This document shows, piece after piece, positions 53,295-62,126 of a stretch of DNA of 64,000 nucleotides. A program made the translations under genes and the position numbers. The notes below the pieces were generated by a model that was given only the letters and a program-made list of their open reading frames with translations, was not told the DNA's origin and did not search any database. This DNA comes from Pandoraea aquatica (lineage in GTDB: Bacteria; Pseudomonadota; Gammaproteobacteria; Burkholderiales; Burkholderiaceae), in assembly GCF_902459565.1 (NCBI RefSeq), contig NZ_CABPSN010000006.1, positions 124,001 to 188,000 of the forward strand, in the 5' to 3' direction. How positions within the stretch are numbered: the stretch's first letter is position 1; every line of letters starts with the position of its first letter.

Positions 53295-54929
53295 TTACCC
53301 AATACGAGAGAACGTCAGCCCCCGCGTACGGGAGGTGTTCAGCGAAAACCGCGTGGCCTTGTCTTCGCTACGCTCGACCCGTGCTGTGCCAGCGCTAAGC
53401 GCAGACGCATCGGCCGGTTCGAACGTCCAGACTTCACGGGTGAGTGCATTGAGGTGATAACGCACACTTCCCGTCGCACCGCGAATGGACAACGTCAGTT
53501 CGCCATCGATCATCGAAATGACGGCGTGCGCGTCAGCGTCGTGACTGAAGTACTCGCCACAAAGTCCTTCCGCGCCCAACGCCTCTGCCGGCGGCACACC
53601 TTCATAGCGCGTCAGCGTCACGACGTGTCCGCAGTCGATGAAATCGATGGCGGGCACACTGCCGGACGCCACACGCTCGTGCGGTATGACACGCATCCGC
53701 GCGCCGGCGCCATCCTCGATGCGATATCCCCGCTCGTCGGCAATCAGCGGCTGCGGCGGGTAGGGTTGATTCTGCGGCGACGCATGAAGGCCCCCCTCCC
53801 GCTCCACGATCTCCACCAACTGAAGCGGTGCGGCGCACAAGTACTTCCCAAGCAGACCGGGATTTGCCGACGTCGGCTCTGCCGTCTGACGAGGGGGGCC
53901 GAGCACTTCGTCGCCAAGAACGATATCGACAAACTCAGTCGCCAGCGCGACGGGATCGACTGGCGCGCCGTTGCTCATCAGGACGATATCGAGCGCGTGC
54001 GACGGTACCGTCAGCATTTGGCAAGTACCGCCGAAGACACCGCCCGCATGATGAATGGTCTCGACGTTGCGATACTGAGTACGCATCAGACCCGATGCGT
54101 AAACGCCGACCTCCCCACTCGAATACGTCGGCATTTCCAGCATTTCACGCCACGTGTCGGGACTTCCCAGCCTGCCGGGCCGACGCAGATGCGCAGCCCA
54201 CTTCAGCATGTCGTCGATCGTGGAAACGATACCGCCTTCACCCAACACCTCATGACTCGGGAACAGCCCGCGCAGATAGCCACCCTCGCCGTCAGGCACA
54301 TGCTGCGTTGCCATGCGCGGCCGGATGCGCAGATCGTCGCCGACGGACTCGGTGTCGCTCATGCCCATCACGCGGAAAATCCGCTCGTCGAGAAACTTTT
54401 CGAACGACATTTCACTGACGCGCGCAATGATGAGCGACAGCAGGTGATATCCGCCATTACAGTAGAGCATGCGCTCGCCCGGGGCGAAGTTGACGTCCTG
54501 CTGACGCAACTCGATGGCCAGTGGCACGCCGGGTCCAATCGCATTGATGCCCTGCGTGATAACCGATAGGTCCAGATAGCAACGATAGCCGCTGGTGTGC
54601 GTCATCAACTGACGCAGCGTCGGCTCCCCCGCCAACACCGGGAGTTCCGGCATATAGGTGCGAACACTTGCATCGATATCCAGCTTGCCGTCCTGCGCGA
54701 GCAGCAGCGCGGCGAGGCAGGTGAAGTGCTTGCTGGTCGAGCCGATGCGCATGCGGGTGGCCGGCGTGTTGGCCACCGCATGTTCGAGGCTCGTCATGCC
54801 GAACCCCTTGCGGTACAGCGCGCGCCCGTCACGGGCGACGCCGACCACGAGCCCCGGCGCATCGCTTCGGTTGAATCGCGCGAGATGCGCGTCGAGGCGA
54901 GCGTGCAGGTCTTGTTGTTGCAAAGTCAT
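53295..54929 (-). CDS. Serine hydrolase, D-aminopeptidase-like, copy 2
   Basis: 544 residues, a clear paralogue of the copy at 51.6 kb. The catalytic set is S64-x-x-K67 (GSTSKH), Y156-C-N158, and IHHAGG; the shared blocks FNRSDAPG, LLLxxDGxLDID, GEPTLRQLMTHTSG and MLYCNGGYHLLSLII are almost the same in both. The C-terminal domains are more diverged. It lies convergent to copy 1 and in a run ahead of no other gene, with the TonB receptor gene upstream on the same strand 17 bases away, so they probably form an operon. Different substrate ranges from copy 1 are likely. Confidence 0.87.
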   Translation of the reverse strand: MTLQQQDLHARLDAHLARFNRSDAPGLVVGVARDGRALYRKGFGMTSLEHAVANTPATRMRIGSTSKHFTCLAALLLAQDGKLDIDASVRTYMPELPVLAGEPTLRQLMTHTSGYRCYLDLSVITQGINAIGPGVPLAIELRQQDVNFAPGERMLYCNGGYHLLSLIIARVSEMSFEKFLDERIFRVMGMSDTESVGDDLRIRPRMATQHVPDGEGGYLRGLFPSHEVLGEGGIVSTIDDMLKWAAHLRRPGRLGSPDTWREMLEMPTYSSGEVGVYASGLMRTQYRNVETIHHAGGVFGGTCQMLTVPSHALDIVLMSNGAPVDPVALATEFVDIVLGDEVLGPPRQTAEPTSANPGLLGKYLCAAPLQLVEIVEREGGLHASPQNQPYPPQPLIADERGYRIEDGAGARMRVIPHERVASGSVPAIDFIDCGHVVTLTRYEGVPPAEALGAEGLCGEYFSHDADAHAVISMIDGELTLSIRGATGSVRYHLNALTREVWTFEPADASALSAGTARVERSEDKATRFSLNTSRTRGLTFSRIG

Positions 54930-54946
54930 TGGAAACTCTCCGAGGA

Positions 54947-57316
54947 TTAGAACGGCACCGTCAGCACGGCACCAAACGTGCGCGGACGCTCCACGCTGAC
55001 CAGCGCCGGGCCACCCATCGGCATCAGTGCGGTGCCAGCGGCCAGCAGCGCGCGACGGTCGAACAGGTTGCGCAAATAGAAGTTCAGGCTCGCGCGGCCG
55101 AAGTCGATCCCCGCCAGCAGGTCAGTGACGGCGTAGCCCGGGAGCTGGTAATCGGGGCGGCCGGTGCTGTTGCTGAAGCCCGAGTGACGACGACCGACAA
55201 TGCGCTCCGCAATACCGACGTACGAGGCATACGAGCCGAGCGAGAAGTGATACGTCCCCGTCAGCGTGGCCGAGAACTTCGCCGAGTTCGGCAGCGGGTC
55301 GCCCGACTGCGTGCCGGTCGACGCGTTGCCCTGCGTCAGCTTGGCATCGATGTACGAGAAGCCGACGCCGAAGTTCCAGTGCCGATCAGGGCGGAAGCTG
55401 CTCGCCAGCTCGAAACCCTTGATGCGCGCATTTCCTGCATTGAGCACCTGATTGACACCTTCGATTGCGCCGAGCTGCTGGATGTTCTTCCACTCGATGT
55501 CGTAGACGGTGGCCGACAACGACAGACGCTTATCGAACAGGTCTGCCTTGTAGCCCGCTTCATACGTCCAGAGCGTGTCCGGCTGGAACGTGGCGTTACC
55601 GTTGCCTGGCAACCCCGTGATCGGGCTGACGAGCTGCGCATTCGGTCCGCCCGGGCGATAACCGCTGGCCGCACGGACGTAGACGTTGCTGTTCTCGGTC
55701 AGGCCGTAGCTCGCCGTCAGCATGTAAGTCTTGCTGGTGTCGGACGAGGGTGCCGAAATCGTTTGCATCGGTCCGCCCAGCAACCCGCCGGTGGTCTGGT
55801 CGAAGTTCTGGTTGTTGTGGGCAATCCGCATGCCGCCGGTCAGTGCCAGTCGCGGCGTCACGTGGTACGTGAGGTCGCCGTACGCGGCGTATTCTGTGTA
55901 GGTGCTCGGTGCCGTGAGCGACGAGAGGTACCCTGAAGATCCGTCGGCAAACCCCGCGACAATGCCCTGGTCAGACTCGCTGCGCTCACGCGTGAAGAAG
56001 AGTCCCGCGATCCATTCAAGCTGACGGTTTCCAGGCGACGTCAGACGAAACTCTTGCGTCACCTTGTTCGTCGAGGCGATGTTCGCCGCCACGACCGAGT
56101 TCAGATTCAGCCCCTGCGCGGCCAACGCTGGCACGTACACCACAGACAGATCCTGCGGCGCATTCGTCTTCACAGACTGGTACGACGTGATCGAGTTAAA
56201 GCGCGACCATCCGAAGTCATACTCCAGCCCGAGCGAGTAAAGCTGCACGTTCTGATGGAACGGCTCGGGCGCATAGATGCGCGTGGTCAGATCGCCGTCG
56301 ACGGGTTTGCCCGTGTTGTCGTAGGCCACATAGTTCGGGGCATTACGGTTGATGTTCTGTGTGATCGCGCTCAGACGCACGGTGAACTGGCTCGTGGGCG
56401 TGAGCAGCAGCGAGGCGCGTGCACCGTACGTGTCGCCCCGGTCGACGCGCGTGCCTGCCTGCGGCCCGACGGCGTCGATATAACCGGCATCGTGTTGACT
56501 GAACGCCGACACGCGCACGGCCGCCACATCGTTCTTGATGGGGATGTTGAGGACTGCGCTGGCCGTGTTGCCGATGCCGCCGTGCTTGGTCGTCGACAAA
56601 CCTGCACTCGCCTGACCGGAGAACGTGTTGGTATCCGGCTCGTTGGTGACGTACTTCAACAACCCGCCCATCGCACCTGCACCGTAGAGCGTGCCCTGCG
56701 GCCCGCGCAGCACTTCGATGTGATTCAGGTCCAGCAGGCTCATGTCCAGCGCGAACGTCGCGCCTTGCGAGAACAGCGTGCTCCCGCCAAAGGCGACGTC
56801 ATCGACATAGACGCCCACGGTCGGTCCCGTTTGCTCGCCGGTCGTCACACCGCGCATACTGATCTGTCCCGCACCGCTGCCGCCCTGCGTGTTGAGGTCG
56901 ACGCCGGGCTCCGACGAAAGGAAATCCGACATCGTCTTGGCACCGCTCTTCTGCAACTCTTCCGCCGAGATGACGTTGATCTGCATCGGCACTTCGCGTG
57001 CCGGTTCGCGACGACGTGTTGCCGTCACCACGACGGTGTTGAGCGTTGCGCCGTCCTTTGCCGTGGCCGGGGTCACGGTGGGTGCCGCGCCGGGGACGAC
57101 TGCATTCGCGTCGGCCGAAGGGTTGGCCGTCACGGTGGCGCTCTCGGCTTCAGCACTGACCGCAGACGCGGCACCGGGCGGCGTCACGGTCTGCGCATGA
57201 CCATAGGCCGATGCCAGCCCCAGCAGTGAACCGACCAGCCAGGTGCCGCCGTTGGGTCGAAGTCTGAAACGGTGCAAAGTGCCTGCGGTCTGCCTGCGAT
57301 GCTGTCTGATTGCCAC
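54947..57316 (-). CDS. TonB-dependent outer-membrane receptor
   Basis: 789 residues from a GTG at 57316, chosen because GGAGGAG lies six bases ahead; an ATG at 57352 would add twelve residues. A basic signal peptide (WLVGSLLGLASAYGHAQ) is followed by a TonB-box-like region (LNTVVVTATRRREP), the plug domain (REVPMQINVISAEEL, PGVDLNTQGG, QISMRGV, TVGVYVDDV) and a 22-strand-type barrel ending in FGAVLTVPF with the terminal Phe. It imports a large or scarce ligand through the outer membrane. With peptide enzymes around it, the ligand is more likely a peptide than a siderophore. Confidence 0.93.
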   Translation of the reverse strand: MAIRQHRRQTAGTLHRFRLRPNGGTWLVGSLLGLASAYGHAQTVTPPGAASAVSAEAESATVTANPSADANAVVPGAAPTVTPATAKDGATLNTVVVTATRRREPAREVPMQINVISAEELQKSGAKTMSDFLSSEPGVDLNTQGGSGAGQISMRGVTTGEQTGPTVGVYVDDVAFGGSTLFSQGATFALDMSLLDLNHIEVLRGPQGTLYGAGAMGGLLKYVTNEPDTNTFSGQASAGLSTTKHGGIGNTASAVLNIPIKNDVAAVRVSAFSQHDAGYIDAVGPQAGTRVDRGDTYGARASLLLTPTSQFTVRLSAITQNINRNAPNYVAYDNTGKPVDGDLTTRIYAPEPFHQNVQLYSLGLEYDFGWSRFNSITSYQSVKTNAPQDLSVVYVPALAAQGLNLNSVVAANIASTNKVTQEFRLTSPGNRQLEWIAGLFFTRERSESDQGIVAGFADGSSGYLSSLTAPSTYTEYAAYGDLTYHVTPRLALTGGMRIAHNNQNFDQTTGGLLGGPMQTISAPSSDTSKTYMLTASYGLTENSNVYVRAASGYRPGGPNAQLVSPITGLPGNGNATFQPDTLWTYEAGYKADLFDKRLSLSATVYDIEWKNIQQLGAIEGVNQVLNAGNARIKGFELASSFRPDRHWNFGVGFSYIDAKLTQGNASTGTQSGDPLPNSAKFSATLTGTYHFSLGSYASYVGIAERIVGRRHSGFSNSTGRPDYQLPGYAVTDLLAGIDFGRASLNFYLRNLFDRRALLAAGTALMPMGGPALVSVERPRTFGAVLTVPF

Positions 57317-57604
57317 TGTCGTCTCCTCCGGGGGTTTCCGCGCTTCGGTCATCGCCGATGCCTTCGCGGTATGGATCGTTTGCGCGGTGCGTCCACGCTC
57401 ATCAGAGTCTTAGCTCTGGCATGCACGTTATTTGTGCGATATTTCTGGTTCATGTGGACTTTGTATCGCGCGTGAAACATAGATCCCCTGAGCACAGCCT
57501 CTCGCCCTTCCTGGGTTCAAGCGGACGGTGCGTGCTCCCGGATGTTTCCGTCCTGAAACAATCTGTTGACGAAGCCGCTACATGCGCGCGGGATAATGGC
57601 CCGC

Positions 57605-58636
57605 ATGTTCGAGATCACTTCTACTGCGCCGGCCGCCATCCCCATGCAAAAGCCATCGTTCGATTCCGCGTTCTATCGGCTGCTGTTCGTCATGCTTGTC
57701 ATGGTGGCGATGACACAGGTCGGCACCGGCTTGCTGGTGTACACGCTCTACTCCGAAGCCGCGTTCAAGCCACCGCCCGGTATGTCGACCGGATTGCAAT
57801 GGGGACTGGCTGCCGCCGTGCAGATCGTGCCGTTGCTCGTCTCGTCGTGGGTCGGCGCGCGCATGCTGTCGGGGCCGTTCCGGTCACTCGCAGCTGGCGC
57901 AGCGGCGTTGTCGCGCAATATCGACGCACCGCCGATTCCCGAAGCCGGTCCGATCGAAGCGCGTCAGGCGGCGCGCGTTTTCAACTCGATGCAAGCGGCG
58001 ATCCGACGTCAGGTCAACGACCGCAATCGCTTTCTGGCTGCGGTGTCGCATGACCTGCGCACGCCGCTCACCCGCATGCGCCTGCGGGTGCGTACGCTCG
58101 AAGGCTCAGAGTTCAACGACCGGATGATTGCCGACATCGACGAGATGACGCAGTTACTCGACGCAACACTCTCGTTTCTTCGTAACGAAGCGGTTACCGA
58201 AGAATTGAGCCCCATCGATATCGATGCGCTGATGGACGCCATCGCAGAAGATGCACTGGAACGCGGTCAGAATGTCTCGGTGCACGGTGCCATTGCTCCG
58301 CTGTCCGCACAGCCGCTCGCGTTGAAACGCTGCCTGACCAATCTGGTCGCGAACGCCATCCGCTACGGCGGCGAGGCACGCATCGAACTGATCGACGGCG
58401 AGAAAGAAGTGCAGATCGATATCGTGGATCGTGGCCCCGGCATACCGGAGCGCGATCTCGAGCGGGTCCTGGAGCCGTTCTTCCGGCTTGAGGGTTCTCG
58501 CAGCCGCGACACGGGCGGCACCGGACTCGGGCTGGCCATTGCTAACGATGTCGTGAAGCGTCACGCGGGCTCGCTGACGCTGCTCAACGCGCGAGACGGC
58601 GGGCTGATCGCCCGCGTGGTGCTACCGAGGCGGTAA
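57605..58636 (+). CDS. Sensor histidine kinase
   Basis: 343 residues from the ATG at 57605 (57596 or a TTG at 57566 are possible; none has a strong ribosome site). Two membrane helices (YRLLFVMLVMVAMTQVGTGLLV and WGLAAAVQIVPLLVSSWVGA) enclose only about 17 exposed residues, so there is no real periplasmic sensor domain. HAMP follows, then the H-box AAVSHDLRTPLTRMRLR, N-box NLVANAIRYGG, DRGPGIPERD and GGTGLGLAI. No response regulator is next to it; the orphan regulator at 45.7-46.4 kb is the nearest candidate. Confidence 0.92.
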   Translation: MFEITSTAPAAIPMQKPSFDSAFYRLLFVMLVMVAMTQVGTGLLVYTLYSEAAFKPPPGMSTGLQWGLAAAVQIVPLLVSSWVGARMLSGPFRSLAAGAAALSRNIDAPPIPEAGPIEARQAARVFNSMQAAIRRQVNDRNRFLAAVSHDLRTPLTRMRLRVRTLEGSEFNDRMIADIDEMTQLLDATLSFLRNEAVTEELSPIDIDALMDAIAEDALERGQNVSVHGAIAPLSAQPLALKRCLTNLVANAIRYGGEARIELIDGEKEVQIDIVDRGPGIPERDLERVLEPFFRLEGSRSRDTGGTGLGLAIANDVVKRHAGSLTLLNARDGGLIARVVLPRR

Positions 58637-58719
58637 CCGTCATACAGACGTGTGGGCCGTCGTGTGTGTCAATGTCGATACACACTGCTCACAATCAGGC
58701 AATGCGGTCCTCATAGAGT

Positions 58720-58751
58720 GTGTGAAATGGCTTCAATGGCTTTCTTCACAC
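58720..58751. promoter_or_regulatory. Possible operator ahead of the M81 gene
   Basis: GTGTGAA (58720-58726) and TTCACAC (58745-58751) form an inverted repeat with an 18-base spacer 13 bases before the M81 start. A weaker GTGTGT/ACACAC pair lies upstream near 58671-58685. Confidence 0.4.
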
Positions 58752-58764
58752 CTCTGGACTCGCA

Positions 58765-60222
58765 ATGAAGATCTTCGCCGCAAACCTTTCTACCGAAACA
58801 AACACATTCGCGCCGTGCCCCACCGGATGGGGCGGTTTTCAGGAGAACGGGATCTACCGGGGCGACGCAAGCCTCCGTGCGTCCGACGGCGTGGGGTATA
58901 TGTTGGCCGAACTTCGTCGTCTCGCAGAAGCGGACAGTCACGAACTGGTCGAAGGACTGAGTGCCGAGGCGCAACCGTCTGGCCCGGTAATTCGGGAAGT
59001 CTACGAAACCTTGCGCGACGAAATCGTCGCCGGTGTGCGGGCCGCCTTGCCGCTCGACGCCGTCGTCCTCCTGCTGCACGGCGCGATGGTGGCGCAGAAC
59101 CACGACGACTGCGAAGGCGATCTGCTCGCATGCGTTCGCGAAGTGGTCGGCCCGGATGTCCCCATTGCCGCGACGCTCGACCCGCACTGCCACTTCACCG
59201 AGCTGATGCAGTACGCGGCCAATATTCTCATCGCCTACAAAGAGTATCCGCATACCGACGGCATCGATCGGTTGCATGAACTCTATCGACTCGTGACGCA
59301 AGCGGCCGAGCGCAAAGTCTCGCCGGTCACTGCCGTGCACGATTGCCGGATGGTCGGTGCGTGGCACACCACGACGGAACCGATGGCGGGCTTCGTTCGC
59401 CGGATGAAGTCGTTCGAGGGCCACGACGGCATTCTGTCCGTCTCGCTGGGTCACGGCTTTCCGTGGGGCGATGTGCCCGAGGCCGGGGCAAAGCTCTGGG
59501 TCGTTGCGGACGGCGACCCACAGCGTGCGGCGGCACTGGCACATCAACTGGGCAACGAGTTCTGGGCGTTGCGTCACGAAGTCCAGCCCCAGTGGCTCGA
59601 CCTCGATCACGGACTCGACGTGGCGCTCGCCGTCGGCACGGGCCCGGTGGTCGTCGCTGATGTGGCGGACAACCCGGGCGGCGGTGCACCAGGCGACAGC
59701 ACGTTCATCCTTCGACGGGTTGTCGAACGAGACATCTCCAACGTCGCACTGGGTTGCTTCTGGGATCTCGGCGCCATTCAGATTTGTGCAGACGCGGGCG
59801 TCGGGGCCACGCTGGACCTTCGGATCGGCGGAAAGTGCGGCACCGCCTCGGGCGATCCCATCGATCTGCGCGTGACGGTGCGGGCAGTGCACGATACGCA
59901 CTCGCAGAGCATTCGCGGCATGTCGATTCCGTTGGGACGCTCAGTCTGGGTGGAAGGTCCGAACGGACTGGACATCGTGCTCGTCTCCGTGCGAACGCAA
60001 GTGATTGGCGTCGACGCGTTCACTGGCCTCGGTATTGCGATGGACGCCAAGCGTCTCGTCATCGTGAAATCGACGCAGCACTTTCAGGCGGAATTTGCGC
60101 CGCGTGCGAAGGCCGTCGTTCATCTCGCAGCCCCCGGGGCACTGACGCCTGACTTCGCTGCGCTTCCCTATCGACACCGCAGCCTCAAGTACTGGCCTCG
60201 CGTCGAGAATCCGTTTGTTTGA
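58765..60222 (+). CDS. M81-family metallopeptidase, microcystinase (MlrC)-like
   Basis: 485 residues matching the two-domain MlrC family: MKIFAANLSTETNTFAP at the start, LLLHGAMVAQNHDDCEGDLL, ATLDPHCHFTELM with D/H residues of the metal site, then YKEYPHTDGIDR; the C-terminal domain starts about residue 290 with DVADNPGGGAPGDST, GGKCGTASGDPI. MlrC finishes the breakdown of microcystin and nodularin by cleaving linear peptides, including those with Adda or D-residues. Homologues in Burkholderiaceae lack the full mlr set, so the natural substrates here may be other D-containing peptides. No signal peptide is visible. Confidence 0.9.
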   Translation: MKIFAANLSTETNTFAPCPTGWGGFQENGIYRGDASLRASDGVGYMLAELRRLAEADSHELVEGLSAEAQPSGPVIREVYETLRDEIVAGVRAALPLDAVVLLLHGAMVAQNHDDCEGDLLACVREVVGPDVPIAATLDPHCHFTELMQYAANILIAYKEYPHTDGIDRLHELYRLVTQAAERKVSPVTAVHDCRMVGAWHTTTEPMAGFVRRMKSFEGHDGILSVSLGHGFPWGDVPEAGAKLWVVADGDPQRAAALAHQLGNEFWALRHEVQPQWLDLDHGLDVALAVGTGPVVVADVADNPGGGAPGDSTFILRRVVERDISNVALGCFWDLGAIQICADAGVGATLDLRIGGKCGTASGDPIDLRVTVRAVHDTHSQSIRGMSIPLGRSVWVEGPNGLDIVLVSVRTQVIGVDAFTGLGIAMDAKRLVIVKSTQHFQAEFAPRAKAVVHLAAPGALTPDFAALPYRHRSLKYWPRVENPFV

Positions 60223-60321
60223 TTCTCGACATTTCGCACGCTAAGGAAACGCCACTGAATTTATGCCCGCCATACGCGGGCCGGTCTGACGATTTGCCGG
60301 GCTTCGCCAAAACTCCGGCAA

Positions 60322-60354
60322 ATTTTTGCCCTTCCTCGCGAAGGGCATTTTTTT
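60322..60354 (+). terminator. Terminator of the M81 gene
   Basis: TGCCCTT (60327-60333) pairs with AAGGGCA (60341-60347), followed by seven T residues (60348-60354). A second small repeat with CCGG sits before it. Confidence 0.85.
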
Positions 60355-60355
60355 G

Positions 60356-61588
60356 TCAGAACCGGTCCGCGCGAAACGGCGTCGGGTCGACCAGCGTCTG
60401 CTCACCCGAGATCATCTCGGCGATCAGACGTCCCGTCACCGGCCCGAGCGTCAGACCGTGATGCGCATGACCGAACGCGAACCAAAGGTCGCGATGGCGT
60501 GGCGCCGGACCGATGATCGGCAGCATGTCGGGCGTGCAAGGTCGGCTGCCCATCCACGGCTCGGCTTCGACCGCCTCGCCCAGCGGGAACAGGCTTCGGG
60601 CCAACGGTTCCACCGCCGCCAGTTGAACCGGCGTGCGAGGCGCGTCGCGCAATGCAAGTTCGACGCCCGTCGTCAGACGAATACCCTGATTCATCGGCGC
60701 CATCACAAAGCCGCGCTCGGCATCCAATACCGTTTGGTTCAACGTTGCACCGTTCGCCGGGCGGAAATGCCGGTGATAGCCGCGTTTGGACACCAACGGC
60801 AGCCGGTAGCCCAGCGCGTTCGTCACGGTATCGGACCACGGCCCCATCGCGACGACGGCGTGCCGGCCTTCGATCTCACCCGCTTCCGTCTGCACGCGCC
60901 ATTGGGGCTTCAGTGTGGTGGCATCTCCCCGGACGATGCGTCCGCCGAGCGACGTGAAGTGCTGCGCGTAGCGGCTCACCAGTTCGCCGGGATCGCGTAT
61001 CGAACCGGACGCCGTGTAGCGAATCGCCCCGGCCAGCGTTGCCGCGAGCGACGGCTCGTCGCGTTGAAGCTGTGCGGCGTCGAGCGGCTCGAACGGCACG
61101 TCGTACTCGCTTCGCCAGCGCTCGGCTTCGCGGTACGCGCTGTCGAACGCGCCTGCGGTATGGAAGACCTTCAACCAGCCGCCCGCGCGTAGCAGATCCT
61201 GCGCGCCCGCACGTTCGATCAGCGCATTGTGCTCCGTCAGACAATGCTCGATGAGGGTGCTGTAGTGGCGGGCGATCTGCACATGACGGTGCGGTGCGGA
61301 GTGGTGCCAGTAGCGTGCGAGAAACGGCGCGATGCTCGGCAGTGCCGCCGGGTGATAGCGCACGTCCGTGGATCGATTGCGCGCGTAGTGAAGCAGCGTG
61401 CCGACGTCTCGGGGGAACGCGTACGGATACACACCTTCGCGCTGTATCAGCCCGGCGTTGCCGTAGGACGTCTCTCGCCCCGGCGCGGCGCGGTCGACCA
61501 GAACCGTGTTCAGCCCCCGGCGCTGAAGGTGGATCGCGATGGAGGTGCCGACAATGCCGGCACCGAGCACAAGCACGTCGGCTGTCAT
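60356..61588 (-). CDS. FAD-dependent D-amino-acid dehydrogenase-like oxidoreductase
   Basis: 410 residues from the ATG at 61588. The FAD-binding motif GAGIVG lies at residues 9-14 with SIAIHLQRRGLNTVLVD, and the DAO-family C-terminus includes AEPWMGSRPCTPDMLPIIGPAP and FGHAHHGLTLGPVTGRLIAEMI, as in DadA-type enzymes. It oxidises D-amino acids to imino acids, passing electrons to the chain at the membrane. The ATG overlaps the RidA stop by four bases, a functional pair: RidA hydrolyses the imine. The substrate range is unknown. Confidence 0.9.
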   Translation of the reverse strand: MTADVLVLGAGIVGTSIAIHLQRRGLNTVLVDRAAPGRETSYGNAGLIQREGVYPYAFPRDVGTLLHYARNRSTDVRYHPAALPSIAPFLARYWHHSAPHRHVQIARHYSTLIEHCLTEHNALIERAGAQDLLRAGGWLKVFHTAGAFDSAYREAERWRSEYDVPFEPLDAAQLQRDEPSLAATLAGAIRYTASGSIRDPGELVSRYAQHFTSLGGRIVRGDATTLKPQWRVQTEAGEIEGRHAVVAMGPWSDTVTNALGYRLPLVSKRGYHRHFRPANGATLNQTVLDAERGFVMAPMNQGIRLTTGVELALRDAPRTPVQLAAVEPLARSLFPLGEAVEAEPWMGSRPCTPDMLPIIGPAPRHRDLWFAFGHAHHGLTLGPVTGRLIAEMISGEQTLVDPTPFRADRF

Positions 61589-61938
61589 GCCAGCGCCGTC
61601 ACGGCAATTTCCACGTCGAACCCGGCGCGCATCAGCAGCGACTGAACGCACGCACGCGTGGGCGCATGGCCTTCCGGCACCCACACATCCCAGACACGGT
61701 TGAATTCGTCGAAATGACGCGCATCCGACAGCCAGATGTTCGCCGTGAGAAGACGCGTCTTCTCGAGCCCCGCCTCCGCCAGCAGCGCGTCGATGTGCTT
61801 AAGCACTTCGATGGTCTGATCGGTGATCGTCGCGCCCGCCGTATCCGGCACCTGACCGGCCAGATGGACCACCCCGTTAGCCACGACTACCTGACTCATG
61901 CGGGTGTTGGTTTGCAAGCGCGTGATGTCTTTCTTCAT
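61585..61938 (-). CDS. RidA-family enamine/imine deaminase
   Basis: 117 residues of the YjgF/YER057c/UK114 family: VVANGVVHLAGQVPDT at about 16-31, TIEVLKHIDALLAEAGLEKTRLLTANIWLSD, with the arginine in TRACVQSLLM and the closing glutamate of DVEIAVTALA as the expected anion-binding pair. It hydrolyses reactive enamines and imines to keto acids plus ammonia in the cytoplasm. It precedes and is coupled to the D-amino-acid dehydrogenase, and both are divergent from an XRE-cupin regulator. Confidence 0.92.
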   Translation of the reverse strand: MKKDITRLQTNTRMSQVVVANGVVHLAGQVPDTAGATITDQTIEVLKHIDALLAEAGLEKTRLLTANIWLSDARHFDEFNRVWDVWVPEGHAPTRACVQSLLMRAGFDVEIAVTALA

Positions 61939-62013
61939 GGTTCGAACTCAAAAAAGAAAAGTGAATGGACGACCGCTAACGTAGACTCGACGGATTCGCG
62001 GCTGCTTGAATTA

Positions 62014-62049
62014 TCATATATGAGAATTTCGTTTCTCGTATACGAGAAA
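62014..62049. promoter_or_regulatory. Paired palindromic operators for the XRE-cupin regulator
   Basis: TCATATATGA (62014-62023) and TTTCTCGTATACGAGAAA (62032-62049), both perfect palindromes, lie next to each other with a related GAGAA-type half between them. They fall in the divergent gap between the RidA-dehydrogenase unit and the XRE-cupin gene, so one protein could control both. Confidence 0.75.
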
Positions 62050-62126
62050 ACACTGACACCGTAACGAGATCAACGACGCCGTGTTTTGTTCGGAGGATAT
62101 GAACGGGACACGTTCAGTGAAGTGCT

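Noticed and set aside
54947-57316. Siderophore receptor
   Set aside because: No iron-uptake or siderophore genes are near; a peptide ligand fits the neighbours better, though sequence alone cannot decide.
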